Positions 9,671 to 18,761 of a stretch of 64,000 nucleotides of DNA are shown here, in pieces. Within the stretch, counting starts at the first letter, position 1. Each line of letters begins with the position of its first letter. A program made the position numbers and the translations under genes. The notes below the pieces were generated by a model, which had not been told where the DNA came from, made no database searches, and was given only the letters and a program-made list of their open reading frames with translations. This DNA is from Sulfurimonas sp. (GTDB lineage Bacteria > Campylobacterota > Campylobacteria > Campylobacterales > Sulfurimonadaceae). Location of the stretch: the NCBI RefSeq assembly GCF_028714975.1, contig NZ_JAQTLH010000008.1:51164-115163 (forward strand). The letters run 5' to 3'.

Positions 9671-9936
9671 TATTCTAGAAATGTCGGCATCATATTAAAT
9701 ATATTTGTTGCAAAATCTATAATTGTATTTAACATCCACGGCATCGTTAAAATGATAACAACGACAACACCGATTATTTTAGGAATAAAGCTCAAAGTCA
9801 TCTCATTTATCTGAGTTGTAGCTTGAAATATACTAACGGCTAAACCTATAAACATACCCGTTAAAAGACCGGGCAGTGCTAATATTAGGGCGACTTTAAA
9901 CGTTTCAATCCCTAAAGCTATGAGTTTTGCTTCCAT
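9670..9936 (-). CDS. fliQ: Flagellar export apparatus protein FliQ
   Basis: FliQ is one of the FliPQR core membrane proteins of the flagellar type III export gate. The 88-aa protein has the two expected transmembrane helices (about 14-38 and 50-75) and the family motif 'LPGLLTGMFIGLAVSIFQATTQINEMTLSFIPKI' region with the conserved 'QATTQINEMTL'. It indicates a flagellated cell. Start and stop codons overlap its neighbours (TAATG on both sides), forming mqnD-fliQ-murB. Confidence 0.95.
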   Translation of the reverse strand: MEAKLIALGIETFKVALILALPGLLTGMFIGLAVSIFQATTQINEMTLSFIPKIIGVVVVIILTMPWMLNTIIDFATNIFNMMPTFLE

Positions 9937-10799
9937 TATGAGTTCCTAAGTTCTTTATACTCGGCAGGTATCATAAAATCTTCTACTTTTATAAGCGAAT
10001 CATAAAAGCCGTGTTTATAGCCGATTTCAAAAAGTTTGTTTATTGCTTTATATTGAATTTCGCTTAAAGTTACGGAGTCGTCATTTGCATAAAGTTCAAG
10101 ATATTTATCAAGCGTAGGCGCATCAATACGGACTAGATTTCTCTCTAAGAGCATTTGCGATAACTTATTTTTATGCTCTCTTGCAATTCGCACCGCCTTT
10201 GTCAGCGTTGCTTCATACTCTATAGCTTTACTCAGCGGGATTGAGCGCATAATCGCCATACCGCCAAGAGGAAGAGGAAGATTATCTCCTGCTAACTCTT
10301 GCCATATATCCCACATTTCTCGTTCAACTTCAAGTTCGCTGTCGTAAGTTAAAATGCTCTCGTGAATTAAGACGCCGGCATCGACTCTACCGTTTAAAAC
10401 CGCTTCTTCTATCTCCAAGAAATTCATATAAGTAACTCTTGCATCCGGATAAGCTATACGAAAAAGCATCGCATTTGTCGTATGTTCTCCGCTAAGAGCA
10501 ACTTTGAAATTGCGCTTGAGCTTGACGCCTCTTTTTTTGATGATTTTGGGTCCGTAGCCGTCGCCGAAGCTCACTGCAGTACGAAGCAGGGCATAATCTT
10601 CTCTAATGTGCGGATATAGGGCAAAGCTTATCGCCACTATTTCATAAACACAATCCAGCGCTTTTTGATTAAGAGTTTGGATATCTTCGGCGACATTATC
10701 AAACTTAACGCCGTTCATATCCACCCAGCCAAATTTTATGGCATAGTACATAAATATATCATCGGCATCGGGAGAGTGAGCAATAAGTGTTTTTTTCAA
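9936..10799 (-). CDS. mqnD: 1,4-dihydroxy-6-naphthoate synthase MqnD (futalosine pathway)
   Basis: MqnD works in the futalosine route to menaquinone, the route used by Campylobacterota, and converts cyclic dehypoxanthinyl futalosine to 1,4-dihydroxy-6-naphthoate. It has a periplasmic-binding-like fold: 'AHSPDADDIFMYYA' N-terminal signature, 'GEHTTNAMLFRI' and 'DAGVLIHESILTY' in the middle, and 'PLPLGGMAIMRS' later. Length (287 aa) and the N-terminal motif favour MqnD over MqnA. It heads an overlapping operon with fliQ and murB. The gene is informative for taxonomy and shows that menaquinone is likely the respiratory quinone here. Confidence 0.9.
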   Translation of the reverse strand: MKKTLIAHSPDADDIFMYYAIKFGWVDMNGVKFDNVAEDIQTLNQKALDCVYEIVAISFALYPHIREDYALLRTAVSFGDGYGPKIIKKRGVKLKRNFKVALSGEHTTNAMLFRIAYPDARVTYMNFLEIEEAVLNGRVDAGVLIHESILTYDSELEVEREMWDIWQELAGDNLPLPLGGMAIMRSIPLSKAIEYEATLTKAVRIAREHKNKLSQMLLERNLVRIDAPTLDKYLELYANDDSVTLSEIQYKAINKLFEIGYKHGFYDSLIKVEDFMIPAEYKELRNS

Positions 10800-10963
10800 A
10801 ATATCTGCCTATGTGAATAGAGATTAGGGTTTTTATAGATGCCCATTAAAATATAAACTAAATTTTAACCAAATAAGGATAAAATCACACTAATTTATAT
10901 GGAATTTCCATATAAAAAATATGTCAATTTGCAATATTTTTGATAGGAAATAAAAAGTTGACA

Positions 10964-10969
10964 TATAAT
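10964..10969 (+). promoter_or_regulatory. Candidate -10 element (TATAAT) of the recA promoter
   Basis: A perfect TATAAT lies 31 bases before the recA start codon in an AT-rich intergenic stretch, with no good -35 hexamer at 17 bases, as is common in this phylum. No clear LexA-type dyad is visible next to it. Confidence 0.45.
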
Positions 10970-11000
10970 TAAGTCTAAAATTAATACAAGAGAGCCAAAA

Positions 11001-12041
11001 ATGGACGCGAATAAACAAAAATCATTAGACTTAGCTATGAAACAAATTGACAAAGCATTCGGCAAGGGTGCTCTTATGAGACTCGGTGATAAAGAAATTG
11101 TACCTATCGAAGCAATTAGTACCGGTTCTCTTGGACTGGATTTAGCACTTGGCATCGGCGGAGTACCGCAAGGCAGGGTTATTGAGATATATGGACCTGA
11201 GAGTTCAGGTAAAACGACTTTAGCGCTCCAAATAACTGCGGAGTGTCAAAAAGCGGGCGGTGTATGTGCATTTATAGATGCCGAACATGCGCTTGATGTC
11301 GGATATGCTAAAAATCTCGGCGTAGATGTTAACAATCTGCTCGTATCTCAACCCGATTACGGCGAACAAGCTTTGGATATCGTTGAGACTATTGCAAGAA
11401 GCGGCGCGGTTGATTTGATAGTTATCGACTCGGTTGCGGCACTTACTCCTAAGTCTGAGATTGAGGGTGAAATGTCCGACCAAAACGTGGGTGTTCAAGC
11501 TCGCTTAATGTCAAAAGCGTTGCGTAAATTAACAGGTATTTTACATAAAATGAACTGTACGGTTATTTTCATAAACCAAATTCGTATGAAAATCGGTATG
11601 ATGGGTTATGGCTCTCCCGAGACGACTACAGGCGGAAACGCGCTCAAATTTTATGCTTCCGTTCGCATAGATGTTAGACGAGTCGCATCACTAAAACAGG
11701 GTGAGAGTCAAATAGGTAATCGTGTCAAAGCAAAAGTCATAAAAAATAAAGTTGCACCTCCGTTTCGTCAAGCTGAATTTGATATAATGTTCGGTGAAGG
11801 TATCTCCAAAGAGGGTGAGCTTGTCGATTACGGCGTTAAGTTAGACATAATAGATAAAAGCGGTGCTTGGTTCTCTTATGAAGATATAAAACTTGGTCAA
11901 GGGCGTGAGAATGTCAAGGCTAAGTTTAAAGAAGATCCGAAATTGGCTAAAGAGATAGAAGAAAAAATTAAAACGGCTATGGGTATAAATAATCTTATGA
12001 CCATGGATACCGATGAGATAGAAGAAGCGGTTGATGACTAA
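11001..12041 (+). CDS. recA: Recombinase RecA
   Basis: RecA carries out homologous strand exchange and DNA repair. 'GPESSGKTT' is the Walker A motif (about residues 66-74), 'IDAEHALD' follows, '[10 protein letters not shown]' is Walker B, and '[28 protein letters not shown]' covers loop 2 and the DNA-binding region. At 346 aa it is full length. GAGAG lies about 7 bases before the ATG. It is followed 41 bases later by eno in the same direction, as in other Campylobacterota. Confidence 0.98.
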   Translation: MDANKQKSLDLAMKQIDKAFGKGALMRLGDKEIVPIEAISTGSLGLDLALGIGGVPQGRVIEIYGPESSGKTTLALQITAECQKAGGVCAFIDAEHALDVGYAKNLGVDVNNLLVSQPDYGEQALDIVETIARSGAVDLIVIDSVAALTPKSEIEGEMSDQNVGVQARLMSKALRKLTGILHKMNCTVIFINQIRMKIGMMGYGSPETTTGGNALKFYASVRIDVRRVASLKQGESQIGNRVKAKVIKNKVAPPFRQAEFDIMFGEGISKEGELVDYGVKLDIIDKSGAWFSYEDIKLGQGRENVKAKFKEDPKLAKEIEEKIKTAMGINNLMTMDTDEIEEAVDD

Positions 12042-12082
12042 CCCTTTTAATTAAAAATAAAACAATACAAAGGTGATTAATA

Positions 12083-13348
12083 ATGTTCATAGATAATATA
12101 AGTGCAATTGAAGTAATGGATTCTCGCGGAAACCCTACGGTAAAAGCGACGGTAGAGCTAAGTGACGGAACTAAAGAGAGTGCAATTGTGCCATCGGGTG
12201 CTAGTACCGGAAAACGAGAAGCACTAGAGCTTCGCGACGGCGGCGGCAGATATATGGGTAAAGGCGTACTCAAGGCTGTAGAGAATGTAAACAGCCAAAT
12301 TGCCGATGTTCTAATCGGTCTTTCACCGTTTAATCAAGCAGTGATTGATGCTACTATGAAAGAGCTAGACGGAACCGATAACTATGGGAACCTAGGGGCT
12401 AATGCCGTTTTAGGCGTATCTATGGCTGTTGCGCGTGCTGCAGCAAAAAGTTTAGGTGTCCCGCTTTATCGTTATTTAGGCGGTGCAAACGCTATGGTTA
12501 TGCCGACGCCGATGCTTAATATTATTAATGGCGGTTCACACGCCGATAACTCGGTTGATTTTCAAGAGTATATGATTATGCCGATTGGTTTTGAGGATTT
12601 CGCAACTTCGCTTCAAGCAAGTGCAGAGGTATATCACAACCTAAAAGCTATCCTAAAAGCTAAAAAGCATAACACGGCACTCGGAGATGAGGGCGGTTTT
12701 GCACCGGATTTGAGCTCCAATGAAGAGCCTATTCAGATTATTATGCAAGCAATTGAAAAAGCCGGATACAAAGCAGGTGAACAGATGGCAATCGCTCTTG
12801 ATGTCGCTGCATCTGAGTTGGTAACTGAGGGCGGTTATAGACTTGATAGTGAAAACAGAACGGTAACTTCTGCAGAATTGGTTGAGTATTATGTAGATTT
12901 ATGTTCAAAATATCCAATCGTATCTATTGAAGACGGTTTAAGCGAAGATGATTGGGACGGCTGGAAGCTTTTAACTGAAAAATTGGGTGATAAAGTTCAA
13001 TTAGTAGGCGATGATTTGTTTGTTACAAATGCAAGCATACTAAATGAAGGTATCGTTAAGGGTATTGCTAATGCTATCCTTATTAAGCCGAATCAAATCG
13101 GTTCTGTTAGCGAGACTATGCTTACCGTTCGTCTTGCTCAAAGAAACGGATATAAGTGTGTTATGAGCCATCGTTCAGGCGAGAGCGAAGATGCGTTTAT
13201 TGCTGATTTTGCCGTAGCGCTTAATTGCGGTGAGATAAAAACAGGTTCTACTGCCCGCGGGGAGAGAACTGCTAAATATAATCGCCTCCTAGAGATAGAA
13301 AACGAAGTAGTCTACGGTGAATATTTAGGTTCAAAACTTTTTAGATAA
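12083..13348 (+). CDS. eno: Enolase
   Basis: Enolase interconverts 2-phosphoglycerate and phosphoenolpyruvate in glycolysis and gluconeogenesis. All landmarks are present: '[14 protein letters not shown]', '[16 protein letters not shown]', '[22 protein letters not shown]', the Mg-binding '[14 protein letters not shown]', '[10 protein letters not shown]' and the catalytic '[13 protein letters not shown]' with '[10 protein letters not shown]'. At 421 aa it is complete. AAAGGTGAT precedes the ATG. It lies between recA and two envelope genes on the plus strand. Confidence 0.98.
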   Translation: MFIDNISAIEVMDSRGNPTVKATVELSDGTKESAIVPSGASTGKREALELRDGGGRYMGKGVLKAVENVNSQIADVLIGLSPFNQAVIDATMKELDGTDNYGNLGANAVLGVSMAVARAAAKSLGVPLYRYLGGANAMVMPTPMLNIINGGSHADNSVDFQEYMIMPIGFEDFATSLQASAEVYHNLKAILKAKKHNTALGDEGGFAPDLSSNEEPIQIIMQAIEKAGYKAGEQMAIALDVAASELVTEGGYRLDSENRTVTSAELVEYYVDLCSKYPIVSIEDGLSEDDWDGWKLLTEKLGDKVQLVGDDLFVTNASILNEGIVKGIANAILIKPNQIGSVSETMLTVRLAQRNGYKCVMSHRSGESEDAFIADFAVALNCGEIKTGSTARGERTAKYNRLLEIENEVVYGEYLGSKLFR

Positions 13349-13357
13349 GAGCTGCTT

Positions 13358-13636
13358 ATGGCAAATGAAGAACTTTTTGAAGGGATATTTGATACGCAAA
13401 GTATTACCGAAAAGTATTTTGGTTTATCTCTTGTAAAGTTCTTGTTGCTTATTCTGTTGGTTCTTGCATTGGGAGTCTATATCGGTATGATTCTATACGG
13501 AACAAACTCCTTGGAGATTTTTTTTGGACTACAAGATTATGAACAATATTTGCAAAACGAAATAGATAGGCTAAGAAGTGAAAATGCAGAACTGCAAAGA
13601 GAGTATTTTGAATTAAAAGAGATTTCTGCAAAATAG
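13358..13636 (+). CDS. FtsB/DivIC-like septum formation protein
   Basis: This 92-aa bitopic protein has a short cytoplasmic N-terminus, one transmembrane helix (about residues 26-46), and a C-terminal coiled coil with 'LQNEIDRLRSENAELQREYFELKEI'-type heptads. That layout matches FtsB/DivIC division proteins, and a similar gene follows eno in other Campylobacterota. It begins only 9 bases after the eno stop, indicating cotranscription. The family match rests on topology and context more than on a strict motif. Confidence 0.75.
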   Translation: MANEELFEGIFDTQSITEKYFGLSLVKFLLLILLVLALGVYIGMILYGTNSLEIFFGLQDYEQYLQNEIDRLRSENAELQREYFELKEISAK

Positions 13637-13679
13637 TAATCAACTGATATAATACATATAAACAAATTTAGGGGTAATT

Positions 13680-14336
13680 TTGATTAGAATTTTATTTATA
13701 TCTGTTTTATTGCTTCTTGTTCTGGATGCTCGTGAAAATCCTTTTTTTCCTTCAGGCGGCGAAAAAGATATTCCTATCTCGTCAAATGAAAATAGAAGTA
13801 AAGAACCTTTAAAAAGAGCAGCGATTGCTCTTCCTGCTCAAGCTAGAATTCTTCAAAAAGTGACATTAGAGTATAAAAATCTTGACGGCACAGTGGAGAA
13901 TAAAAGTATAGAGCTTGATAACTCAGTGGATTGGCATCTTCCGGTTTTTGTTTCACAGAACTACTCAGAAATTTCAAAAACTGCCCAATCAGAAGATAAA
14001 CATGATAAAAATGAAGTTAAGCAAAAAGATTCGACATATAAAACTATTGCATCTGTAAAAGATTTATCACTTTTATCATCAGGTAAAAGTTTAAAGGTAG
14101 TAACAACAGATGAAGTTTTAAGAAATTTTTTACTTGTACATCCGCATAGAATAGTGATTGATTTGAAAAAAGATGAAGATGTAAAAAGTTATGTAAAAAA
14201 AGATTCTCAAAACATCTTCAAAGAAGTTAGAATCGGGAATCATGAAGGATATTACAGAGTTGTTGTTGAACTTGACGGATATTATCGATATGATTTTAAA
14301 AAAGTCTCCGACGGCTACCTTATAGAGTTAAAATAG
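13680..14336 (+). CDS. AMIN-domain periplasmic protein
   Basis: A signal peptide (about residues 1-17) is followed by a low-complexity charged region and, from about residue 135, a C-terminal domain whose 'RNFLLVHPHRIVIDLKKDE' and 'GYYRVVVELDGYYRYDF' strands match the AMIN domain, which localises proteins to peptidoglycan or secretion pores. No amidase domain follows. The start codon is TTG, supported by AGGGG 5 bases upstream; no better ATG exists nearby. It likely belongs to the recA-eno-ftsB-like transcript and converges on the DUF4105 gene, leaving only 5 bases between the stops. Confidence 0.78.
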   Translation: MIRILFISVLLLLVLDARENPFFPSGGEKDIPISSNENRSKEPLKRAAIALPAQARILQKVTLEYKNLDGTVENKSIELDNSVDWHLPVFVSQNYSEISKTAQSEDKHDKNEVKQKDSTYKTIASVKDLSLLSSGKSLKVVTTDEVLRNFLLVHPHRIVIDLKKDEDVKSYVKKDSQNIFKEVRIGNHEGYYRVVVELDGYYRYDFKKVSDGYLIELK

Positions 14337-14341
14337 AGATA

Positions 14342-16168
14342 TTAAAAATAGTAGTTTAGATAAACTTTAAAACTATTCTCGTTACTTTGAATTTCAAAAT
14401 CATTTCTTTCTTTGTAATCGTAATTAAACTTAATCTGAACATTTTGCGATACTCTGAAATTTTGTGAAATATTCATTAGATATTGCGTATCGCCGTTGTC
14501 GTACCATCTTCTTGTGGCTTCTATGCTTGTACTCATATATCTGTATTTATCAAAAACAATGCCAATACTCCCACCCAGAGCGGAAGTAGTTTTTTTATCA
14601 AAATAAAAGAGCGGGTCGGTCATCATATAAATATAGGCAAACTCATTTCCCCAACTAAGTCCTATACCGACTGTTCCAATAAAATTTGTTGTTGCATCAA
14701 GAGAATTTCTATCCCACCCAAATTTTGTTCTCCACGATAAATTTTCGAAAAACTGAGATCTCTGAGCCAGTGAGGTGATGGAGAGAATGGTGGCTTTTTC
14801 TACTTCCGTTTTACGATTAGAATAGGAGAGCTCAAAATCAAGAAACTCAATTTGCGTGCCCCTTAAAAATCCGTAGCCGCTATCTTGCAGGTCGTGATAC
14901 GCAGGACGAATTCCTAAAAGACCGATAGATTTACCTTCTCTAAATCCGCCTCCTATTGAGGCTCTTATCGCTTGATGTCCGTCTATCGGGTTTGGGGGAG
15001 TGTTAATATTTAACTTTTCTCCCTGTCCTAAACTTGCTCTTGCTTTGGAAAAAGCATGAAAAAGTTTTAGATAATCCTCTTTTTTGATTTTGCTTTTGCT
15101 CATTTTATACTCTAGCAGTTCTATTGAAGCTTCTAATATGTATCTTTTTTGTTGAATATCAATATTTATATTATTTATAACATCTTGCTCGGTAATATCT
15201 GAATTAACTAACGATAGCGGCATAGTTTTGTACTCTTCATAAAGCAACTCTTCATACTTTAAAAGGGTAGTTCGTTTTGAGGGCCTGTAAAAACTACCAT
15301 TTATGATGCCTTCGGCTTTTGTAGCATGTACAGTCTCAAGAGGGATAACTTGATAATTAAAATATTCTCTTAGATGTATATTTTCTCTTGCAGTCTCTAA
15401 AAACCAAAGCATATTGTATGAGCAATTCTCGGTAAAAAAATAGTAGTATGAGTGAGTTTCGTTTAGTTCCCAAATGTGCTTAAACATTTTAAGAGTCTCT
15501 TCTTCGCTTAGGTCTAAATCATACTCCCAGATATCTCTCTGCTCACTGTCTCTATACTCTTTTAGTTTGTCATAATAGGGAAGAAGCGAGTATTTGCCGA
15601 AGTAACCGCCAAATAGTCCTTTTATCGCGAAAATAGCACCGTTTTCTTTGTCCGGATCCGCATCCGCCGCATAATTTACCGCATATGATAGAAGTTTTGA
15701 GTCATATGCGGAGTTTATCCGCAGAAATGTATGCCCGAACATAGAAGCCGGTGAGTTTATATGAGCCGAGGGAAAGACTAAAGTTACTGATTTTGGATTT
15801 AATCTCTCAAGTACTTTATCATACTCTTTGCACTCTACTTTTGGAAAGTGTGCGATATTTAGCTGCTCTGCCAGCCAAGCTTTTCTTGCCGGAAATCTGC
15901 ATGCGGTAGAATTGTCGTCAAAAGTTTTTTCGTTTAATAGAGCCTCAATTGTAGCGTTTAGCTCGCTTTTTGCATTAGTTTTGCCATCAGGTGAGAGAAA
16001 AAATCTTTCATCGTCTATTTGGCTGACTCCATCATCTATGTGAAGAAGCAGATTCCAATATCTTGATTGTGATAAATTTAACTCTTGTGCCTTTTGTTGA
16101 TACGCCTCTGTGGAGCCGTTTAAAAAAGTAATGCAAAAAATGAGAATTAAAAAGGATTTATTTAAAAT
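14342..16168 (-). CDS. DUF4105 outer-envelope protein, probable ATT start codon
   Basis: A large envelope protein of the DUF4105 family (608 aa as drawn); function unknown. The conserved core begins before the first ATG: reading upstream of 15742 the frame stays open for 142 more codons. That stretch encodes a signal peptide and the conserved N-terminal region ('SQSRYWNLLLHIDD', 'CRFPARKAWLAEQL', 'SVTLVFPSAHINSPASMFGHTFLR'). No ATG, GTG or TTG exists there. The frame is closed by TAG 9 bases upstream of an ATT codon (16168-16166), which has AGGA 7 bases before it and opens 'LNKSFLILIFCITFLNGSTEA', a good signal peptide. The C-terminal part is rich in beta strands and may form a barrel. Starting at the first ATG would remove the conserved N-terminus. 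Confidence 0.75.
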   Translation of the reverse strand: MLNKSFLILIFCITFLNGSTEAYQQKAQELNLSQSRYWNLLLHIDDGVSQIDDERFFLSPDGKTNAKSELNATIEALLNEKTFDDNSTACRFPARKAWLAEQLNIAHFPKVECKEYDKVLERLNPKSVTLVFPSAHINSPASMFGHTFLRINSAYDSKLLSYAVNYAADADPDKENGAIFAIKGLFGGYFGKYSLLPYYDKLKEYRDSEQRDIWEYDLDLSEEETLKMFKHIWELNETHSYYYFFTENCSYNMLWFLETARENIHLREYFNYQVIPLETVHATKAEGIINGSFYRPSKRTTLLKYEELLYEEYKTMPLSLVNSDITEQDVINNINIDIQQKRYILEASIELLEYKMSKSKIKKEDYLKLFHAFSKARASLGQGEKLNINTPPNPIDGHQAIRASIGGGFREGKSIGLLGIRPAYHDLQDSGYGFLRGTQIEFLDFELSYSNRKTEVEKATILSITSLAQRSQFFENLSWRTKFGWDRNSLDATTNFIGTVGIGLSWGNEFAYIYMMTDPLFYFDKKTTSALGGSIGIVFDKYRYMSTSIEATRRWYDNGDTQYLMNISQNFRVSQNVQIKFNYDYKERNDFEIQSNENSFKVYLNYYF

Positions 16169-16256
16169 GGAGATTTCCTAAATTTGAAATAAGGAGGTTA
16201 ACTTTAAAATAGACAAAAAAAAGCTACTAACTAGACTTCTTTATAAAACTTATAAA

Positions 16257-16326
16257 TTAGATTCCAAATCAAGTTTGGAATGACGGAGTACATGAACTCT
16301 GTCATCCTGAACTTGATTCAGGGTCT
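16257..16326 (+). repeat. Composite palindromic repeat, copy A
   Basis: Two palindromes lie side by side. ATTCCAAA-tcaag-TTTGGAAT (16261-16281) is followed by GACG. After a short spacer comes GTCATCCTGAA-cttga-TTCAGG (16301-16322). A related copy with the same two parts in the same order lies inverted at 24195-24282. It sits between the DUF4105 and DUF3015 genes. Confidence 0.75.
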
Positions 16327-16342
16327 ATATAAGAAATTAATC

Positions 16343-16789
16343 TTATAAAGTAGTCGTAGCGATATTATCAAGAACATCAGCCATAGTAGCATTTTGGCTA
16401 GTATAGATGCTGTTGTAATTTTGTTGAAGTGACGCGCTAAAAGTTGCTTTATCGGATATTTTTAGTAATTCCGCTAAAGTATCAACACTTTCGCCGTGTC
16501 CTACTGCAATCTCTTTTGCAAGTTGATCCATATTTGAAGCAACAAACTCCTGCGCCTGCTCATTCATTACAAACTTAGTTTTTTGACAACCCGAAGTTCC
16601 CGATGTAATACCGAAAGTTTGGTTTCCGAAAATACCGTTTGTAGTAGCTTGGAGTGCTAATAAAACTGCAGTCGAATTATCTTTAATAATCATTGAACCT
16701 AGACCACAACCCGTTTGAGAATTAACATCTGCCATTACAGATGAGCTTAGCGCTATAACTGCCGCAAAACTAACTAAAAATTTTTTCAT
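16343..16789 (-). CDS. DUF3015-family exported protein
   Basis: A small exported protein (148 aa) with a clear signal peptide cut after about residue 20 ('SSVMADVN'). The mature part has the family's Cys-containing motifs, 'TGCGLGSMIIKDNS' and 'GTSGCQKTKF', followed by a helical C-terminus. DUF3015 proteins are of unknown function. The start at 16789 is chosen because AAAGGA lies 8 bases upstream and it begins the signal peptide; the longer frame from 16819 adds ten poor residues. It lies 58 bases after the SYLF gene on the same strand. Confidence 0.8.
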   Translation of the reverse strand: MKKFLVSFAAVIALSSSVMADVNSQTGCGLGSMIIKDNSTAVLLALQATTNGIFGNQTFGITSGTSGCQKTKFVMNEQAQEFVASNMDQLAKEIAVGHGESVDTLAELLKISDKATFSASLQQNYNSIYTSQNATMADVLDNIATTTL

Positions 16790-16847
16790 CGAACATTCCT
16801 TTGAGTTAAAATCAAACAATTGTAGGATTTGTTACCTTAACTAAAAA

Positions 16848-17438
16848 TTAGTTTTTATTTAAGTCCTCATCTTTCCAGTATTTTGTACCTTGAATAGTCA
16901 CTTGAAGTGCAAGTCCGCTTTGGGTCAATTTGTAAAGTCTAATTCCCGGTGCAACCGTCTCTGCGGCATTTGCCGCTCCGCCGCTCTCTTTATATTTTGC
17001 AGCGGCGTCTGCTTGCGCATTTGCTTCCCAGCCGCTGTTTACGAAACTATCATATGCATTTTTGTTTTCAAATAAAAACACGGCTCTGAAATCTTTAGCA
17101 CCAAGACCGAGCCCAATACCTCCGGATGCCATGTTCATGTAAGTATTTATTCCGGTTCTGTTGTTATGTGCCATCCCTTTGCCGCCCTCTGCCGAAAACA
17201 GAATAAGATTAACCCCGACATTGCTAAATGTTGCATACCCATAGGAACGAAGTATCATATCTTTAGCCTCCGGAGCATACTTATATAGCAGCTGCAGTGT
17301 TTCATTACTCATTTTTATGCGCTCTGTTCTCTCTTTGCGGTTATCCTCTTTTATCTCTTTTTCACTCTTACCCGACCAAAAACCTGAGAACATAACAGCA
17401 ACAAGAAGTAAACCGACAACAAATTTTAAATGTTTCAT
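16848..17438 (-). CDS. SYLF-domain (YSC84-like) exported protein
   Basis: The protein has an N-terminal signal or lipoprotein-like hydrophobic segment (residues about 5-20), a charged linker, and a SYLF lipid-binding domain from about residue 45. The domain is marked by 'KDMILRSYGYATFSNVGVNLILFSAEGGKGMA' and 'GGIGLGLGAKDFRAVFLFEN'. SYLF proteins bind phosphoinositides in eukaryotes; in bacteria they are exported proteins of unclear role. No lipobox Cys is seen. It probably leads a two-gene unit with the DUF3015 gene. Confidence 0.82.
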   Translation of the reverse strand: MKHLKFVVGLLLVAVMFSGFWSGKSEKEIKEDNRKERTERIKMSNETLQLLYKYAPEAKDMILRSYGYATFSNVGVNLILFSAEGGKGMAHNNRTGINTYMNMASGGIGLGLGAKDFRAVFLFENKNAYDSFVNSGWEANAQADAAAKYKESGGAANAAETVAPGIRLYKLTQSGLALQVTIQGTKYWKDEDLNKN

Positions 17439-17503
17439 AGTATCCCACCCTTGATTTCTTTAAATAATAATAGCATAATATATAAAAATTAAAGTAGGTA
17501 GCC

Positions 17504-18250
17504 GTGTCTTTACAAGTCGGTTGGAACTATTTCCCATTTAGGGAAATTAACATAAAAAGCCATGATTTTTGCACTGCATTTTGTGGACTTCGTATCATTC
17601 AACTCTCCGATTTGCATCTTACTAAAAAAGTTGATATCGTCTATCTCAAGACATTGGTTAGAAAAATAAATGAGCAAAAACCGGATCTTGTCGTCTTTAC
17701 CGGAGATATCATTCAAACAAAAGCTCTACGCGTAAAAGAGCAGATAGAAGTTTTTAAAGGCTTGGAGGCAAAAGCCTATTTTGTGACCGGTAATCATGAT
17801 ATAGTTTACGGTGTAAAAGAGCTGCAAGCGGTTATGAATGAGAGCAATATTATCTGCTTGGACAATGAAATAGTAAAAGTGCAAATTAAGGATTTTGAGT
17901 TGCAACTGGTTGGACTTAGCGATAGATATAGCTTTTTTCGCGGAATTAAACGACCCATAAAAGAGCTTTTTTCAAAACTTGACCCGAATTTGCCCACAAT
18001 CCTTCTGGCACATCAGCCAAAGGACATAGAGCATATCGGTTCTCACCGTATCGATGTTCAACTAAGCGGACATACCCACGGCGGGCAAATATACCCGATT
18101 AGTCTCTTAGTCAAACTTTTTCAACCATACTTTAGCGGTCTTTATATGTATAAAAAAACAGTTCTATATGTGAGCAACGGAGTCGGATATTGGGGTTTAA
18201 ATATTAGATATAAAGCTGGGAGTGAAATAGCGGTATTAACAATCAATTAG
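17504..18250 (+). CDS. Calcineurin-like metallophosphoesterase
   Basis: All five metal-binding motifs of the calcineurin-like phosphoesterase fold are visible in order: 'SDLHLTKK' (about residue 35), 'VVFTGDII', 'VTGNHD', 'LLAHQPKD' and 'LSGHTHGGQI' (about residue 189). The C-terminal 'YVSNGVGYWGLNIRY' is typical of the YkuE/YaeI-like branch, some of which cleave UDP-diacylglucosamine or act at the membrane. No signal peptide is seen; the protein begins with a GTG codon. Substrate unknown. It is divergent from the SYLF gene and precedes the 18.3-23.4 kb operon by 37 bases. Confidence 0.85.
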   Translation: MSLQVGWNYFPFREINIKSHDFCTAFCGLRIIQLSDLHLTKKVDIVYLKTLVRKINEQKPDLVVFTGDIIQTKALRVKEQIEVFKGLEAKAYFVTGNHDIVYGVKELQAVMNESNIICLDNEIVKVQIKDFELQLVGLSDRYSFFRGIKRPIKELFSKLDPNLPTILLAHQPKDIEHIGSHRIDVQLSGHTHGGQIYPISLLVKLFQPYFSGLYMYKKTVLYVSNGVGYWGLNIRYKAGSEIAVLTIN

Positions 18251-18287
18251 TAAAAAAAGAGCATAATAAATTTCTAATAAGGAGTTT

Positions 18288-18761
18288 ATGATGAGTAGAG
18301 TTTTTTTGTTTTTCCTGTTTTGTGTCTCGATTTTAAGTGCCGATTTTTTACAGCCAAACTCTTATGTAACAAGACTTAATGAGTTTAAATATGCTACGCC
18401 AAATGATGTCGCAGTTAAAATACCAAAAGATGTAAAACTTGTAATCGTCTCTTCCCAAAAGGCGACGGGAGCTTTGGTTAATGAGTATTTAGACGGTCAA
18501 AATCCGGATTATCTGCAAAAAAACCGCGCTGTTTTTATCGCAGATATTAACAAGATGCCGACCATCGTTACTAAAATGTTTGCTCTGCCAAAACTTAGAA
18601 AATATAAACATCCTATATATGTAAGCAATGATGAGAGATTTGAGGAAGTTGTCCCAAGTAAAGATGATAGAGTTACACTTTTGTATGTAGAAAATTCTAT
18701 AATTAAAAATATCTCATATATCTCAACAAAAGAAGAGCTGAAAAAAGCGATTGAGAAGTGA
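18288..18761 (+). CDS. Exported protein of unknown function, possible thioredoxin-like fold
   Basis: A 157-aa protein with a signal peptide ('MSRVFLFFLFCVSILSAD'). The mature part alternates strands and helices ('KLVIVSSQKATGALVNEYL', 'AVFIADINKMPTIVTKMFALP', 'DRVTLLYVEN'), as in thioredoxin-like or FAM-type folds, but it lacks a CxxC motif. It overlaps the start of the ABC permease gene by 4 bases (ATGA-type), so it belongs to that operon. A good AAGGAG precedes the start. A role as a periplasmic accessory of the transporter is inference. Confidence 0.65.
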   Translation: MMSRVFLFFLFCVSILSADFLQPNSYVTRLNEFKYATPNDVAVKIPKDVKLVIVSSQKATGALVNEYLDGQNPDYLQKNRAVFIADINKMPTIVTKMFALPKLRKYKHPIYVSNDERFEEVVPSKDDRVTLLYVENSIIKNISYISTKEELKKAIEK

